From: DASWTL01 sp035575925
GTDB taxonomy: Bacteria > Bacteroidota > Bacteroidia > Sphingobacteriales > Sphingobacteriaceae
Direction: 5' to 3'
NCBI GenBank assembly: GCA_035575925.1
Contig: DATLXK010000028.1
Span: 62,001 to 126,000, forward strand
Length of the DNA: 64,000 bases
Positions 34,289-43,377 of this stretch are shown piece by piece. Made by a program: the position numbers and the translations under genes. A model generated the notes under the pieces. It made no database searches and had not been told where the DNA came from. It was given only the letters and a program-made list of their open reading frames with translations. Positions within the stretch are counted from its first letter, which is position 1. Every line of letters starts with the position of its first letter.

Positions 34289-34672
34289 ATGAAGAACACG
34301 CTTAGATTTTTTGGTGTGCTTGATGTTATCAGTATAATACTTCTTTCCCCTCAGATATATAAGATCTTACTGAATTTTGGTGATATACCCCCGGGCATCT
34401 TATCTGGTTTAAAGGTAACTTTCACCCTGATTACCTACATATTGCTTTTTATATCCGCATCCGGATTATATAAACCATCAAAAGCGGCAATTATTTCCTA
34501 TTACTTTCAATTTCCTCTCCGGCTTATCGTGTGGATCTTTTCCTTTGGGTTTCTTACCTATTTAAGTGAATTTTCTGTTAATGAGCTGGTTTTTGAATGG
34601 CTATTCCGAATAGTATTTATGCTGGAGTTCTTTCGGTTATATTTTACATTCAGAGTTCACAAACAAATTTAG
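34289..34672 (+). CDS. Hypothetical membrane protein, four helices
   Basis: 127 residues, four hydrophobic segments (for example FTLITYILLFISASGLY and LIVWIFSFGFLTYL) and a basic tail. I do not recognise the family. Tight spacing after the TonB-C gene suggests co-transcription. A tail-to-tail gap of 132 bases separates it from the next gene; it contains no clear terminator hairpin. Confidence 0.6.
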   Translation: MKNTLRFFGVLDVISIILLSPQIYKILLNFGDIPPGILSGLKVTFTLITYILLFISASGLYKPSKAAIISYYFQFPLRLIVWIFSFGFLTYLSEFSVNELVFEWLFRIVFMLEFFRLYFTFRVHKQI

Positions 34673-34804
34673 CTGACATTCATAAAATTCACCTTTAAAA
34701 CCCGCTAAATTGTATAAACTTTTTAAATACAAAGTCAATATAGTTCATCCAATAACATGGAAAAAGTAGTTAAGTCACCAATTAATTTCAAAGGATCGTT
34801 TCTA

Positions 34805-35563
34805 TTATAACACATCCAGAGCTTTAATCTGCACTTTATAATTTTCAGGAAGAATTACTTTTTTTATAATTCCCTCCAGCTTGAATTTCCTGGTAAATTT
34901 GTAAATCTCCAAGAGTGGGATCAATAGCCTGCTATCCCCAAGAGATAGAAAACTGTTAACCTTATCAGGCACAATCAGCACCTGCGCCTTTTTCAACAAC
35001 TGGTATCTAATCCATCCCAAATGCTTACTATATTGTTTATAAAGATCTATAGTAAAATCACTGCAAATAAGGTTTTGCTCTAAATGTTCTCTACGCATGA
35101 TCAGCCAGTCTTGATAATTTGCTGGTAAACCTCTAATTCCCATTCGCAGACCAATACGGTTAAATACCTCAAACGTATCGGTTTTCTCGTCATCTGTGAG
35201 TTTTCGTTCCAGTACTTCGAATGAGCGTATAGAGTAATCAATAAGCATAAATAAAACATCCCGGTAAGCCCGGTCGGGTATTTGAACACCACGGTTTTCT
35301 TCAACTGCTTTATGGATGGCTGTAATTTTATCAATGGCCTGTAAAGCTTCATGATATTCTGAAAATACAATTTGTCTTGCATAGGATACGGTTGAAAACA
35401 GTCTTCCCAAAGGATCAGCTGGTAAACGTCCGGTAAAATAAAGCCAGTCTACCGCTTTATTAAGAGCAAACTCTGCAGATGCGCCGGCAAAAATAAACAG
35501 AATGGTATCGCCTTTGCCCCAAATCTGGCGGACTATTGAATCTTTATTTACAAAAAAAGCCAT
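34805..35563 (-). CDS. MpaB/DUF2236 family oxygenase-like protein
   Basis: 252 residues. It carries the family's N-terminal region VVRQ-like SIVRQIWGKGDTILFIFAG, then GRLPADPLGRLFSTVSYARQIVF and an all-helical body with conserved YRDVLFMLIDYSIRSF. The group includes Lcp rubber oxygenases and fungal MpaB; many bacterial members bind haem, but function here is unknown. It overlaps the start region of the DUF2809 gene by 16 bases, so both are one operon. Confidence 0.72.
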   Translation of the reverse strand: MAFFVNKDSIVRQIWGKGDTILFIFAGASAEFALNKAVDWLYFTGRLPADPLGRLFSTVSYARQIVFSEYHEALQAIDKITAIHKAVEENRGVQIPDRAYRDVLFMLIDYSIRSFEVLERKLTDDEKTDTFEVFNRIGLRMGIRGLPANYQDWLIMRREHLEQNLICSDFTIDLYKQYSKHLGWIRYQLLKKAQVLIVPDKVNSFLSLGDSRLLIPLLEIYKFTRKFKLEGIIKKVILPENYKVQIKALDVL

Positions 35564-35970
35564 ACATGAGTGTGATTTAATTGATGGAGTCTACGATTCA
35601 AACCGGTTTGTCTTAATTTTTCAATCCCAAATACCATTAAAATACCCAAGGTATATGCCAGAATATCTACCCATGTAAAGTAATTACCAATGATGAGGTT
35701 GGCGATATTAGAGCTACCTAAGCCAAGGTGTTTCACGATGGTGAAGTACTGTAGGATTTCTATTAGGTAAGAAAAGAACAGAACTGATATTGCAGTAGTT
35801 TTTACCGGTAAATTCAGGAAGCTTTTAACGAAGCAATACAGCAGGATAACCACTAGCAGGTCGCCGATGTAAGGGCGGATAATATCATCATGGGCGAGCA
35901 GGGCAATGATTACTTCGGTTATGAAAAGAACCAGGGTTAAGACGAAATAGTTTAATTTAAAAGTTAGCAT
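35548..35970 (-). CDS. DUF2809 membrane protein
   Basis: 140 residues with four hydrophobic helices. The conserved motif HDDIIRPYIGDLLVVILLYC marks DUF2809, an uncharacterised VanZ-like family; the second signature is GNYFTWVDILAYTLGI. Transcribed ahead of the MpaB-type gene with a 16-base overlap. Function unknown. Confidence 0.8.
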   Translation of the reverse strand: MLTFKLNYFVLTLVLFITEVIIALLAHDDIIRPYIGDLLVVILLYCFVKSFLNLPVKTTAISVLFFSYLIEILQYFTIVKHLGLGSSNIANLIIGNYFTWVDILAYTLGILMVFGIEKLRQTGLNRRLHQLNHTHVWLFL

Positions 35971-36083
35971 AGATTAAATAGAAAAATGTCTTTTTTGAAA
36001 CTTGTTATTTCGACGGTAGGAGAAATCTAATCGCTGATAAGATCTCTCCTGCGTCGAGGTGGCGACTCTTCGTTAAGATGTAA

Positions 36084-37460
36084 CTAGTTGATATTACGAT
36101 GGGCCAGCTCGGCTACTTCAGCTTTGCTACTCCAGTCCATTTTTGCCGACAAATACATCATTGCAGACACGATAATAAATAGGCCGATACTTCCAAAAAG
36201 CAAGGCCAGATCTTGTAATTGAATAATCACGAAAATGAAGCCGTAAAAAATGCTCAATATGCCCGAAAAGACAATTGCTGGTCTTCTGTTCTTGAGCAAC
36301 GAAGCGATAAAGATTCCGATAAGTGCTACAGTGGCTACCGACGCAATTAGATAAGCTATATTGAATCCAACCTGTTCAGAAAAGGAGAGAAGGAGCGTAT
36401 AATAAATAGTCATGGCTGCACCTATAAGTACATATTGTAGTAGGTGCACTTTCTTTTTGTTCAGAAGTTCGGTAAAGAAAAGGGATATGAAGGTTAAAAG
36501 GATAATCAGTATAGCATATTTTGCCGATCTCATTGTTTTTTGATACTGATCTACAGGCAAAATGAACTTTACACCAAATGCAGCATCGTTTTTAGCCGTG
36601 TGCAGTGAGGTATTCTCTTCAATCCACTGTTGCGGAAAGGGCCTGTTGAAATAAGGCATTTTCCACGAGGCTGCAAATCCATCATCAGATACTTGCCTTT
36701 GTTCTGGTAAATAACGACCCGTAAAACTTGGATTGCTCCAGTTACCCTGAATGTTAACACTTGTGCTTTTCCCAAGATGCATAAAGCTTAGCTCACTACT
36801 TCCTCGTAGATCCAGATCGAAATTGAAGTTAAGTTCGGTATTTCTCTGGGTGCTTAGGTTTGGCAAAGCAATCAGATTATTACTGAAGAGACGTAAAGAA
36901 GTAAAGTCGGGCTCTACGTGGTAAACAGAATCGCCAAATTTGATTGCAGGATTGTTTTTTAAACCTTTTAAATCGCTTAATCCAATAACGAGCTTTGCTT
37001 TATCCCACTGTATAAGATCTGGGTTTATGCCCGATTTTTTTAATTCCAGCGAACTAAACCTTCCATTCACGCCAATTTTTGTATTGTACACTACGGCATC
37101 AAATATTCCTCGATGAAGTACTTCCGGATTGGCCTTGCTGATGATATTAAGTGTTTCAGGCAGCAAATAAATATTGGTAAGAGCTTCTTTATACGTCGTT
37201 TTTCCAGCGGTATCTTTCTGACTAACAAATGTTTTGTAAGGCAGCACCATTATTGGCCCTTCTACTAACTGGTTGCCCGACCATTTATCAGAGATCTCTT
37301 TTATTACTTCATCCTGTCTGCTCTGCCGTTCCAGTATTAGACTCTGTATCCAATTTGAGGGGATAAGTAAAAGCAGCGTTAGCACACCAATAAGGCCGAG
37401 CTTGATTAACATCGACTGGCCTAGCCAGTTAGAAGAGTGGTTTTCTGATGACAATTCCAT
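36084..37460 (-). CDS. creD: Inner-membrane protein CreD
   Basis: 458 residues. One N-terminal helix (LIKLGLIGVLTLLLLIPSNW), a large periplasmic domain (about 45-300) with ITLSDLKGLKNNP-type GLSDLKGLKNNPAIKFG and the signature FPQQWIEENTSLHTAKNDAAFGVKF region, then five or six C-terminal helices. CreD is an envelope-stress protein linked to beta-lactam tolerance. In Bacteroidetes it is usually beside a small winged-helix regulator, as here, not a CreBC two-component system. Confidence 0.9.
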   Translation of the reverse strand: MELSSENHSSNWLGQSMLIKLGLIGVLTLLLLIPSNWIQSLILERQSRQDEVIKEISDKWSGNQLVEGPIMVLPYKTFVSQKDTAGKTTYKEALTNIYLLPETLNIISKANPEVLHRGIFDAVVYNTKIGVNGRFSSLELKKSGINPDLIQWDKAKLVIGLSDLKGLKNNPAIKFGDSVYHVEPDFTSLRLFSNNLIALPNLSTQRNTELNFNFDLDLRGSSELSFMHLGKSTSVNIQGNWSNPSFTGRYLPEQRQVSDDGFAASWKMPYFNRPFPQQWIEENTSLHTAKNDAAFGVKFILPVDQYQKTMRSAKYAILIILLTFISLFFTELLNKKKVHLLQYVLIGAAMTIYYTLLLSFSEQVGFNIAYLIASVATVALIGIFIASLLKNRRPAIVFSGILSIFYGFIFVIIQLQDLALLFGSIGLFIIVSAMMYLSAKMDWSSKAEVAELAHRNIN

Positions 37461-37512
37461 ATTTAAATTATTAAAAGTACTTTGTTTTTCAAAGTATTTG
37501 GTTAAAAAAATA

Positions 37513-37815
37513 TTAGATTTTCTGTTGTTTTATTAAATTTTCAAGTGCTCCCAGGTGTTTCTTAAATGCTTCACGTCCAATTTTTGAAGCAATATATTGG
37601 GTATTTGGTTTGCGACCCACAAAGCTTTTATTTACTGTAATGTAGTCCTCTTTTTCAAGTGCTTTTAAGTGCGAAGCCAAATTACCATCTGTTACATTCA
37701 ACAGCTCTTTGAGCGAGTTAAAATCATAACTTTCATTAGCAACCAGCACGCTCATGATCTGCAGGCGTATCCGGTTTTCAAAAGCTTTATCAAACTGTTC
37801 TAAGGAAATCTTCAC
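37513..37815 (-). CDS. Winged-helix transcriptional regulator of the creD operon
   Basis: 100 residues. An ArsR/HTH_34-type winged helix: FENRIRLQIMSVLV, LKELLNVTDGNLASHLKALEKEDYI as recognition helix and wing, then a C-terminal helical dimer region. It lies between a membrane-protein gene (four-base overlap, ATGA) and creD. Such regulators likely repress their own operon; the signal is unknown. Confidence 0.82.
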   Translation of the reverse strand: MKISLEQFDKAFENRIRLQIMSVLVANESYDFNSLKELLNVTDGNLASHLKALEKEDYITVNKSFVGRKPNTQYIASKIGREAFKKHLGALENLIKQQKI

Positions 37816-38432
37816 TGATTATATTTGAAATGCATAATAGAACCATAAAGAATATGCAGTATGCCAAAACCAATTATCCAGAATACAATGCCGTACCCAG
37901 GAAGCAAAGCTGCTAATAGACCCAAAACGATTTCGCAGAAACCCAGCCATTTTACATCCGAAAAGGTAAACTGACTACATGATACCAGAGCTAGACCATA
38001 AAATATCAAACTCGAAGAAGAAATAATTCCATAGTGGCCTCTAAGGATCAAAATAAGGATAAACAAACCGCCGGTTATCAATGGAACAGCCATGCTCATC
38101 AATAAACGCTTGCTTACCGGGTTCCAATAGTTTTCCCCCTTTTTCTGTGCCTGCCGAATGGTAAGCCAGATACCTGTCGCTAACGATAAAATTAATACAC
38201 CGCTGGCAACCGCAAATAAAGGCCACAAAACTGTCGGGTCGTTCACATTAAAATCTCTAAACAGCAATCCGCTGTTTTCGTTATAAACCAGTTTATACCC
38301 AATGAAGGCACCAATCAGGGCATAAATGCCCGCTAATATACCGGAGAGGCCACTGAGTGAAATAAACTTAGTTGATCGTTCCATCAAATTTCTAATGGAA
38401 CTTAGCTCAGAATAAATATCGTTTTCTTTCAT
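37812..38432 (-). CDS. Polytopic membrane protein of the creD operon
   Basis: 206 residues. A soluble N-terminal helix (MKENDIYSELSSIRNLMERS) precedes six hydrophobic segments. The same arrangement (membrane protein, small winged-helix regulator, creD) recurs in related genomes from memory; the protein may act as the sensor or be the target. No catalytic motif. First gene of the operon, whose start overlaps the regulator gene at the far end by four bases. Confidence 0.68.
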   Translation of the reverse strand: MKENDIYSELSSIRNLMERSTKFISLSGLSGILAGIYALIGAFIGYKLVYNENSGLLFRDFNVNDPTVLWPLFAVASGVLILSLATGIWLTIRQAQKKGENYWNPVSKRLLMSMAVPLITGGLFILILILRGHYGIISSSSLIFYGLALVSCSQFTFSDVKWLGFCEIVLGLLAALLPGYGIVFWIIGFGILHILYGSIMHFKYNQ

Positions 38433-39122
38433 TTAAAAGAACTTTGAGATGCAAAGTACAACATAAAATCTTGAAATTGCAAGGTGTCACTAAATTATTT
38501 AGAAATTTAAATGGAGTAATTTTTAATTGTTAGAAATGGCGCAACAGAGATAACAGCGCGCTCCAAATGTTATAATGATTTTATTGTTCTGAAGGGGGAA
38601 TCTACTGGAGAAGAGTTTTGCCCCGGAATTAATTAACAAGAATATTATGTTAGGTTGGATTATAAAGTTCTGCTTTAAAAAAGCCAGTAACGCTTTTTGA
38701 ATCGGAGAATTAATTATATAGGTGGATTATGCAAAAAGCTGCTGTAAAAGAACGAACAGAAATAACGCATATAACATATAATCTAAATATCTAAAAGTTG
38801 ATTTTTTTGAAGGGGTTCTATATGCCTTCGTTGGTAGGGTGAGATTGATGGGTTTTGACATGGTTTCCAGAGATATAATACTTTAATATCAAAGCATATG
38901 CCAGTCGAAAAAAATACTGTATTTATAAATATAAATACGTCTTAGATTGAATAATTAACTTTTAATTAAAGTAAGTGTGAAATTTAGAACATTCATAAAA
39001 AGCATCCGTCCGTATTACTGCACACGCTGTGTGTAAAAACAAACGTCTAAGTAACATTTTGGTAACTGTTTTAAAAGCAATTACGTAAACAGTTTGAGAT
39101 ATATCTGATTAACGCTTGGATT
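38433..39122. other. 690-base spacer without a recognised gene
   Basis: The longest empty stretch in the window, between the divergent creD operon and the PorP/SprF gene. It is AT-rich. A small hairpin CACAC-GC-GTGTG-like element lies near 39022 and a 21-codon frame begins with ATG at 38730, but neither has supporting context. No tRNA or other known RNA is recognised. It must contain both divergent promoters; near the creD operon GTACTTTG resembles a -7 box one base short. Confidence 0.5.
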
Positions 39123-40028
39123 ATGAAAAGAGGTTTGTTTTTTTTGTTTACATTATTGCATTTGAGCAGTTTAGCTCAGCAAAAGGCCATGTTTACGCAA
39201 TATATGTTTAATGGGCTGGCAATAAATCCAGCATATTCAGCATTAGATGAAGCGTTTAATGTAACCGCAGTAGCGCGTCAGCAATGGACTGGATTTACTG
39301 GTGCTCCGAATACTCAATCTTTTACTATGCACACCCCCATTAAAGAATCCAATAGCTCTGTTGGGTTAATGCTTATGCGAGATCAGATTGGTGAAGTTAT
39401 TACTGAAAACGGAGCATTTTTAACATTTGCACAACGAGTTCAGATTAGTGAAACTACGTATCTGGCAGCTGGAATTAACGCCGGAATTAGTAAATATGTG
39501 GCTAATTATAGTCTGATTTCTAATTCTACTACAAGCATTGATCCTGTTTTCGCAGACGGCGATAATTTAAGAGGAAACTTCGGCATGGGTGTAATGCTGT
39601 TTTCAGAAAAATTTTATGCGGGAATTTCGTCGCCATTCTTTTACTATCGTGATTTAGGTAGTACATCTGCAACCCGCACTGCTTACAAGTCTCACTATAT
39701 GTTACAAGGAGGTTATTTAGCCGACTTGAGTGAAAATGTAAAGTTTAAACCAAATGTGCTGGTAAAATATGTAAATGGTGCTCCTTTACAAATGGATGTG
39801 AACGCTAATTTTTTATTAAAAGATGCTATCTGGTTAGGGGCTTCATGGCGTTCTTTTGATTCCTTTGATGCTATTGCAGAGATTCAACTGGGGCCAAATG
39901 TTCAGGTGGGTTATTCCTATGATTTTACAACTACGGGATTGTCAAAAGTAGAAAGTGGTTCACATGAGGTAATGTTAAATTTTCGATTTCCCATCAAGGG
40001 CCGCAGCTTTCCTAAATGTTATTTCTAA
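39123..40028 (+). CDS. PorP/SprF family outer-membrane protein
   Basis: 301 residues. Signal peptide ends SSLAQ at about residue 19. The mature start QQKAMFTQYMFNGLAINPAYSA is the family signature; the rest is a beta-barrel with strand-loop pattern (VGLMLMRDQIGEV, AAGINAGISKY, LQGGYLADLSENVKF, VQVGYSYDF). Family members pair with type IX secretion/gliding components or with gliding-motility-like adhesins. No such partner is adjacent, so it may be an orphan copy for a specific secreted protein. Confidence 0.85.
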   Translation: MKRGLFFLFTLLHLSSLAQQKAMFTQYMFNGLAINPAYSALDEAFNVTAVARQQWTGFTGAPNTQSFTMHTPIKESNSSVGLMLMRDQIGEVITENGAFLTFAQRVQISETTYLAAGINAGISKYVANYSLISNSTTSIDPVFADGDNLRGNFGMGVMLFSEKFYAGISSPFFYYRDLGSTSATRTAYKSHYMLQGGYLADLSENVKFKPNVLVKYVNGAPLQMDVNANFLLKDAIWLGASWRSFDSFDAIAEIQLGPNVQVGYSYDFTTTGLSKVESGSHEVMLNFRFPIKGRSFPKCYF

Positions 40029-40086
40029 CTACAATATTATTTGCAGCACATTTTACTGGAGTGGCTTAAGTTAAATTATCCGGTTT

Positions 40087-40368
40087 CTATTCAATAGTAA
40101 CAGTTAATCCTTCCTGCTGGAGAATTTTTCGATAAACTTCCAGTTCAGTAAACGACCCTTCTAAAATGGTGCACTTCCCTTTAGTATGTATTGTCCAGGC
40201 TATTTTGCCAGCCTGAGATTCGTTATAATCCAAGTATTTTACCAGACAATTAATTACATGCTCAAACGTATTAAAATCATCATTCCATAAAATAAGGTAG
40301 TGATGAGGCTTCAGACTGGCTAAGATTTCGTCTAATGTTAATGTTTCTTCCTTTACCTCCGGACTCAT
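40087..40368 (-). CDS. clpS: ATP-dependent Clp protease adaptor ClpS
   Basis: 93 residues. Core motif HYLILWNDDFNTFEHVINCL, then AGKIAWTIHTKGKC, with the N-degron pocket residues N, D and D. It hands N-end-rule substrates to ClpA/ClpC. Its ATG overlaps the stop codon of the interrupted RidA frame (ATGA at 40365-40368), indicating that it was the last gene of a coupled operon. Confidence 0.9.
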   Translation of the reverse strand: MSPEVKEETLTLDEILASLKPHHYLILWNDDFNTFEHVINCLVKYLDYNESQAGKIAWTIHTKGKCTILEGSFTELEVYRKILQQEGLTVTIE

Positions 40369-40460
40369 TCTGCAAAATTAAGAAATCGCTTGTCAATAAT
40401 TGCTGTTGCTTCAATCTCAATTAACATATTTGTATGTATCAGGTGATTTACTTTACTTGC
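40365..40460 (-). pseudogene. C-terminal fragment of a split RidA-family gene
   Basis: An open frame without a start, ending in TGA at 40365-40367, encodes SKVNHLIHTNMLIEIEATAIID and nine more residues. LIEIEATAII is the C-terminal strand of RidA-family proteins. Together with the N-terminal fragment at 42290-42502 it shows one gene separated by the DUF262 gene. Roughly 30 middle residues, including the substrate Arg, are missing. The stop overlaps the clpS start. Confidence 0.75.
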
Positions 40461-40465
40461 ATGAA

Positions 40466-42214
40466 TTAAAATGTTAGCACGTCTGTTAGCTCTTTGGTCA
40501 AAAGTGAAGTCCGCTTTTTTACAAATGTCGGAAAGTCCACAAAGTCAAGTTCGTTGGGCAAATAATGTTTCTTGCGTGATATAGTGCTGTCCGTTACCCA
40601 AAGACTTAGGTCCTTTGCATTTTTAGATTTATTCTCGTTGCCGTCCAACATTTGTAAATTTATTATTGAATTAAAATAGTCCCAATCAGTAAAATATTCA
40701 CGATTATCGTCATCAAGGATTACACCTTTAGATTTCAATTTCTTTTCGTTGAAATGTGATAACGGATGACAATGGTCTAAATGAAAGTCTCTGTTTTTGT
40801 AATCTAAGTGAGGAAATAGCAAAGCCAAAACTGGGAAAGCATAACGATTATCTTTGCTTGTGTATAGTAGTCCTTGAATAAACTCTTCATCAACTGTTAT
40901 ACTTTTATTTGTCTTGGCAAGTCTTGTCGCAATGGCACTTGCAGGAAAAATATCACAGCCTTTTGCAATGTCTTTCTTTATTGTATCTCTAATTGCTTTC
41001 AATACCCCCTCTGCTTGTCCGCCAAAGATTTGATGCAATAAAACAACGTGTAACCACCTTTTTATTAATGCCCTGTCTTCTTTGTAGCTAGTTTTTTGGC
41101 AAAAACTTTTTACTCTTTCTGTCTTGTATAAGTAGTAAACTAAGGGTAATAAAGCATTCATTGAAGTAAGTGTATTTGGTGCATAACCGAAGTCTGTAAC
41201 CAGTTGAAATACTTCCTTAATTGCCAACTTTATTTCTTCCCAATTTGCTTCAAATTCTTTTGCGTTTTTGATGCTAAAATTTTCAACTCTGAATTTTATA
41301 TCTTCGTTGTATAGAACAAGATATGTCCTTAAAATAAAATCTTTATTTACTGGAAATCCATATTCTTTTATAAGTTCATCAACCAAACCGTTAATTTCTT
41401 TTTTAGCATCTAATTTAGTCCAGCCCATAATGGTGGTTGACATAACTAAGTCCGAATAACTTAAAGTGATACCACCGGAGTTAATTCTAATGAAGATGTT
41501 CAAGGCTCTTGTGAAATCGGAGCTTTGTTCTAAGTAATAATGAATTAGCTTTTCTAAATGAACAATGTCGTGAAGTCGGCTAAGTATCTCTTGTGCTTCT
41601 TCATCTTCTATTTCATTTTTCTTGTAGTAACTGTTTAGTTGTGAAGTTCCTTTTATTCCAAGAATGTCGCCAACACGAAACCATTTATTATTTGTGTCCA
41701 CGTTTAACGCTTCTGATGGTTTTAAGAACGAAAATTCATATTTCCTATCATCATCGCTGTCGTTAAGGTCGTTACGTTTATTCGTTTTGTATTTTAAGTT
41801 CAAATACAAATATCTTGTAGGAATAGAATATTCATTGTCGTTCCAAGCAAGGTTGTAACCGTGATAGGCGTATGAACCTTTAAGTCCGAGGTAAAGAGCT
41901 GTTAGCCTTTGCTGTCCGTCTAAAACAACTTCAAAACTTGGAATTCCTTTTGTTGAAATTTCTTCTGAACGGATTAAGTAACGTTCACGATACTTTTTTA
42001 GAATTCCATAAAAACGTTGGTTTTCAGTGTTATTACCATCGACACGCCAAAGCAACATTGAGCCTATAGGATACCCTTGCATTAAACTGTCAAATAGCAT
42101 TTCTACTTTGCTACTTGTCCATACAAAGTCTCTTTGAATTGCAGGAAGTAAATATTGATTGTAATCAATTTTTTCTACTGCGTCCGATAATGTTAGAGGT
42201 GGGAAAAATGACAT
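40466..42214 (-). CDS. DUF262 - HNH nuclease (GmrSD/SspE-like putative defence protein)
   Basis: 582 residues. N-terminal DUF262 (ParB/Srx-like) domain: IQRDFVW at 26-32, GYPIGSMLLW, and the catalytic DGQQRLTAL at 99-107, which hydrolyses nucleotide in the GmrSD family. A helical middle follows. The C-terminal His-Me finger/HNH part is about 478-530 (HLDHCHPLSH, then NLQMLDGNENKSK). Such proteins restrict modified or phosphorothioate-marked phage DNA; here no modification genes are adjacent, so a stand-alone type IV-like role is inferred. It lies inside a RidA gene and its last codons carry a copy of a repeat that also precedes its start, so it was probably acquired. Confidence 0.82.
   Translation of the reverse strand: MSFFPPLTLSDAVEKIDYNQYLLPAIQRDFVWTSSKVEMLFDSLMQGYPIGSMLLWRVDGNNTENQRFYGILKKYRERYLIRSEEISTKGIPSFEVVLDGQQRLTALYLGLKGSYAYHGYNLAWNDNEYSIPTRYLYLNLKYKTNKRNDLNDSDDDRKYEFSFLKPSEALNVDTNNKWFRVGDILGIKGTSQLNSYYKKNEIEDEEAQEILSRLHDIVHLEKLIHYYLEQSSDFTRALNIFIRINSGGITLSYSDLVMSTTIMGWTKLDAKKEINGLVDELIKEYGFPVNKDFILRTYLVLYNEDIKFRVENFSIKNAKEFEANWEEIKLAIKEVFQLVTDFGYAPNTLTSMNALLPLVYYLYKTERVKSFCQKTSYKEDRALIKRWLHVVLLHQIFGGQAEGVLKAIRDTIKKDIAKGCDIFPASAIATRLAKTNKSITVDEEFIQGLLYTSKDNRYAFPVLALLFPHLDYKNRDFHLDHCHPLSHFNEKKLKSKGVILDDDNREYFTDWDYFNSIINLQMLDGNENKSKNAKDLSLWVTDSTISRKKHYLPNELDFVDFPTFVKKRTSLLTKELTDVLTF
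40473..40490 (+). repeat. Right copy of imperfect direct repeat flanking the DUF262 gene
   Basis: GTTAGCACGTCTGTTAGC. It aligns with GTTGCACGGTCGGTGTTAGG at 42261-42280 with three small gaps and one mismatch at the end. It lies in the last codons of the nuclease gene. Confidence 0.5.
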
Positions 42215-42217
42215 ATT

Positions 42218-42502
42218 TTATTTCTTATTATTACTATTGTTAATGGTCGTGATGTTTGTCGTTGCACGGTCGGTGTTAGGATGACGCCTAACACTCAGAT
42301 TACCGCCCGCACTTTCTAAAGCTGATTTGATTTTATTAAGAATATAAGTCGTTTGGGCATATACACCACCGATGCCGATAGTCTCATTTCCATCAGAGGC
42401 TGTTGTCCCGGATATCTCAATCAGGTTACCAATTCTTACAGCTCTGCTGTAGCCCACCTTATCTTCCCAAAGCGATTCTGAGCTTATATTCTTCCTTTTC
42501 AT
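42218..42502 (-). pseudogene. N-terminal fragment of the split RidA-family gene
   Basis: Residues 1-70 (MKRKNISSESLWEDKVGYSR, VRIGNLIEISGTTASDG, YAQTTYILNKIKSALESAGG, NLS) match the N-terminal half of RidA-like proteins. From codon 71 the frame enters foreign sequence (VRRHPNTDRATTN) and stops 3 bases before the nuclease start. The ATG overlaps the upstream SDR stop (ATGA), the original coupling. The catalytic half is lost, so the product cannot be an active RidA. Confidence 0.8.
42261..42294. repeat. Left direct repeat plus inverted repeat at the insertion boundary
   Basis: 42261-42280 is the left copy of the direct repeat. It continues into a perfect inverted repeat GTGTTAGG-ATGACG-CCTAACAC (42273-42280 and 42287-42294). 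On the minus strand GTTAGGC (42286-42292) fits the integron R' core GTTRRRY. RidA homology stops exactly here, after the NLS codons. Confidence 0.5.
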
Positions 42503-43377
42503 TCACTGCCTGTGGTTGATCGGATAAGTTGTTCCAGGTTATCCCACATATCCGGGGTTATAGAATCCAAAGCATTAAATTGCCCCGCCCCTTGTAACCA
42601 TTCTCCGCCATCAATAGTTATAACTTCACCATTTATATATGCGGAGAAATCAGAAATGAGATATGCAGCCAGGTTTGCCAGCTCCTGATGATCGCCGACA
42701 CGCTTAAGTGGAACCCTATCTTTAAAATCAAATTTTTTAGCCATATCTCCGGGCAAAAGCCGGTTCCATGCGCCTTTTGTTGGAAAGGGACCAGGAGCGA
42801 CTGCGTTTGTCCGAATCCCATACTTGGCCCATTCTACTGCTAATGATCGGGTCAAAGCTAAAACTCCTCCTTTTGCGCAAGCTGAAGGTACAACAAAGGC
42901 TGAACCCGTAAAAGCATATGTGGTAATAATATTTAGTACAGACCCTGGGATTTTTTCATTAATCCAATATTTGCCTGTAGCAAGGGAAAAATTAACTGTA
43001 CCTTTTAAAACGATATCTATGATAGATGAAAATGCGTTTGCCGACAGGCGCTCCGTTGGGGATATAAAGTTTCCGGCGGCATTATTTACCAACCCGTCTA
43101 TTTTGCCAAATTGAGCAGTAGCTTGCTGAATAACATGTTCTACTTCATTATAATTCCGAACATCACAGGCCAATGGCAATACTTTTCCTGACGAAGCACT
43201 TTGAATTTCCTTTGCAGTTTTCTCTAACACATCCATCTTCCTGCTGGTAATAACGACATTGGCACCTAATTTTGAAAAATAGGCACTCATTGCCCGTCCC
43301 AGACCGGTACCGCCTCCGGTTACGATAATAGTTTTCCCCTGAAAAGCATTCTCGTGCAACATAGATTGGGTGTGCAT
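42499..43377 (-). CDS. SDR oxidoreductase, 2,4-dienoyl-CoA reductase type
   Basis: About 292 residues from the ATG at 43377; a GTG at 43380 also fits. NAD(P)-binding TGGGTGLGRAMSAYF, then NNAAGNF and a C-terminal AVAPGPFPT. The usual Tyr of the YxxxK motif is Ser (SACAK), as in the dienoyl-CoA reductase group where another residue assists catalysis. The start overlaps the upstream enoyl-CoA hydratase stop (TGATG), and the stop overlaps the RidA start. Inferred role: removing double bonds during degradation of unsaturated fatty acids. Confidence 0.85.
   Translation of the reverse strand: MHTQSMLHENAFQGKTIIVTGGGTGLGRAMSAYFSKLGANVVITSRKMDVLEKTAKEIQSASSGKVLPLACDVRNYNEVEHVIQQATAQFGKIDGLVNNAAGNFISPTERLSANAFSSIIDIVLKGTVNFSLATGKYWINEKIPGSVLNIITTYAFTGSAFVVPSACAKGGVLALTRSLAVEWAKYGIRTNAVAPGPFPTKGAWNRLLPGDMAKKFDFKDRVPLKRVGDHQELANLAAYLISDFSAYINGEVITIDGGEWLQGAGQFNALDSITPDMWDNLEQLIRSTTGSE

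Noticed and set aside
34673..34804. Terminator between the two tail-to-tail genes
   Set aside because: No stem with a T run could be found; the region is only AT-rich.
38730..38795. 21-codon frame MQKAAVKERTEITHITYNLNI in the 690-base spacer
   Set aside because: Too short, no promoter or conservation argument, composition not convincing.
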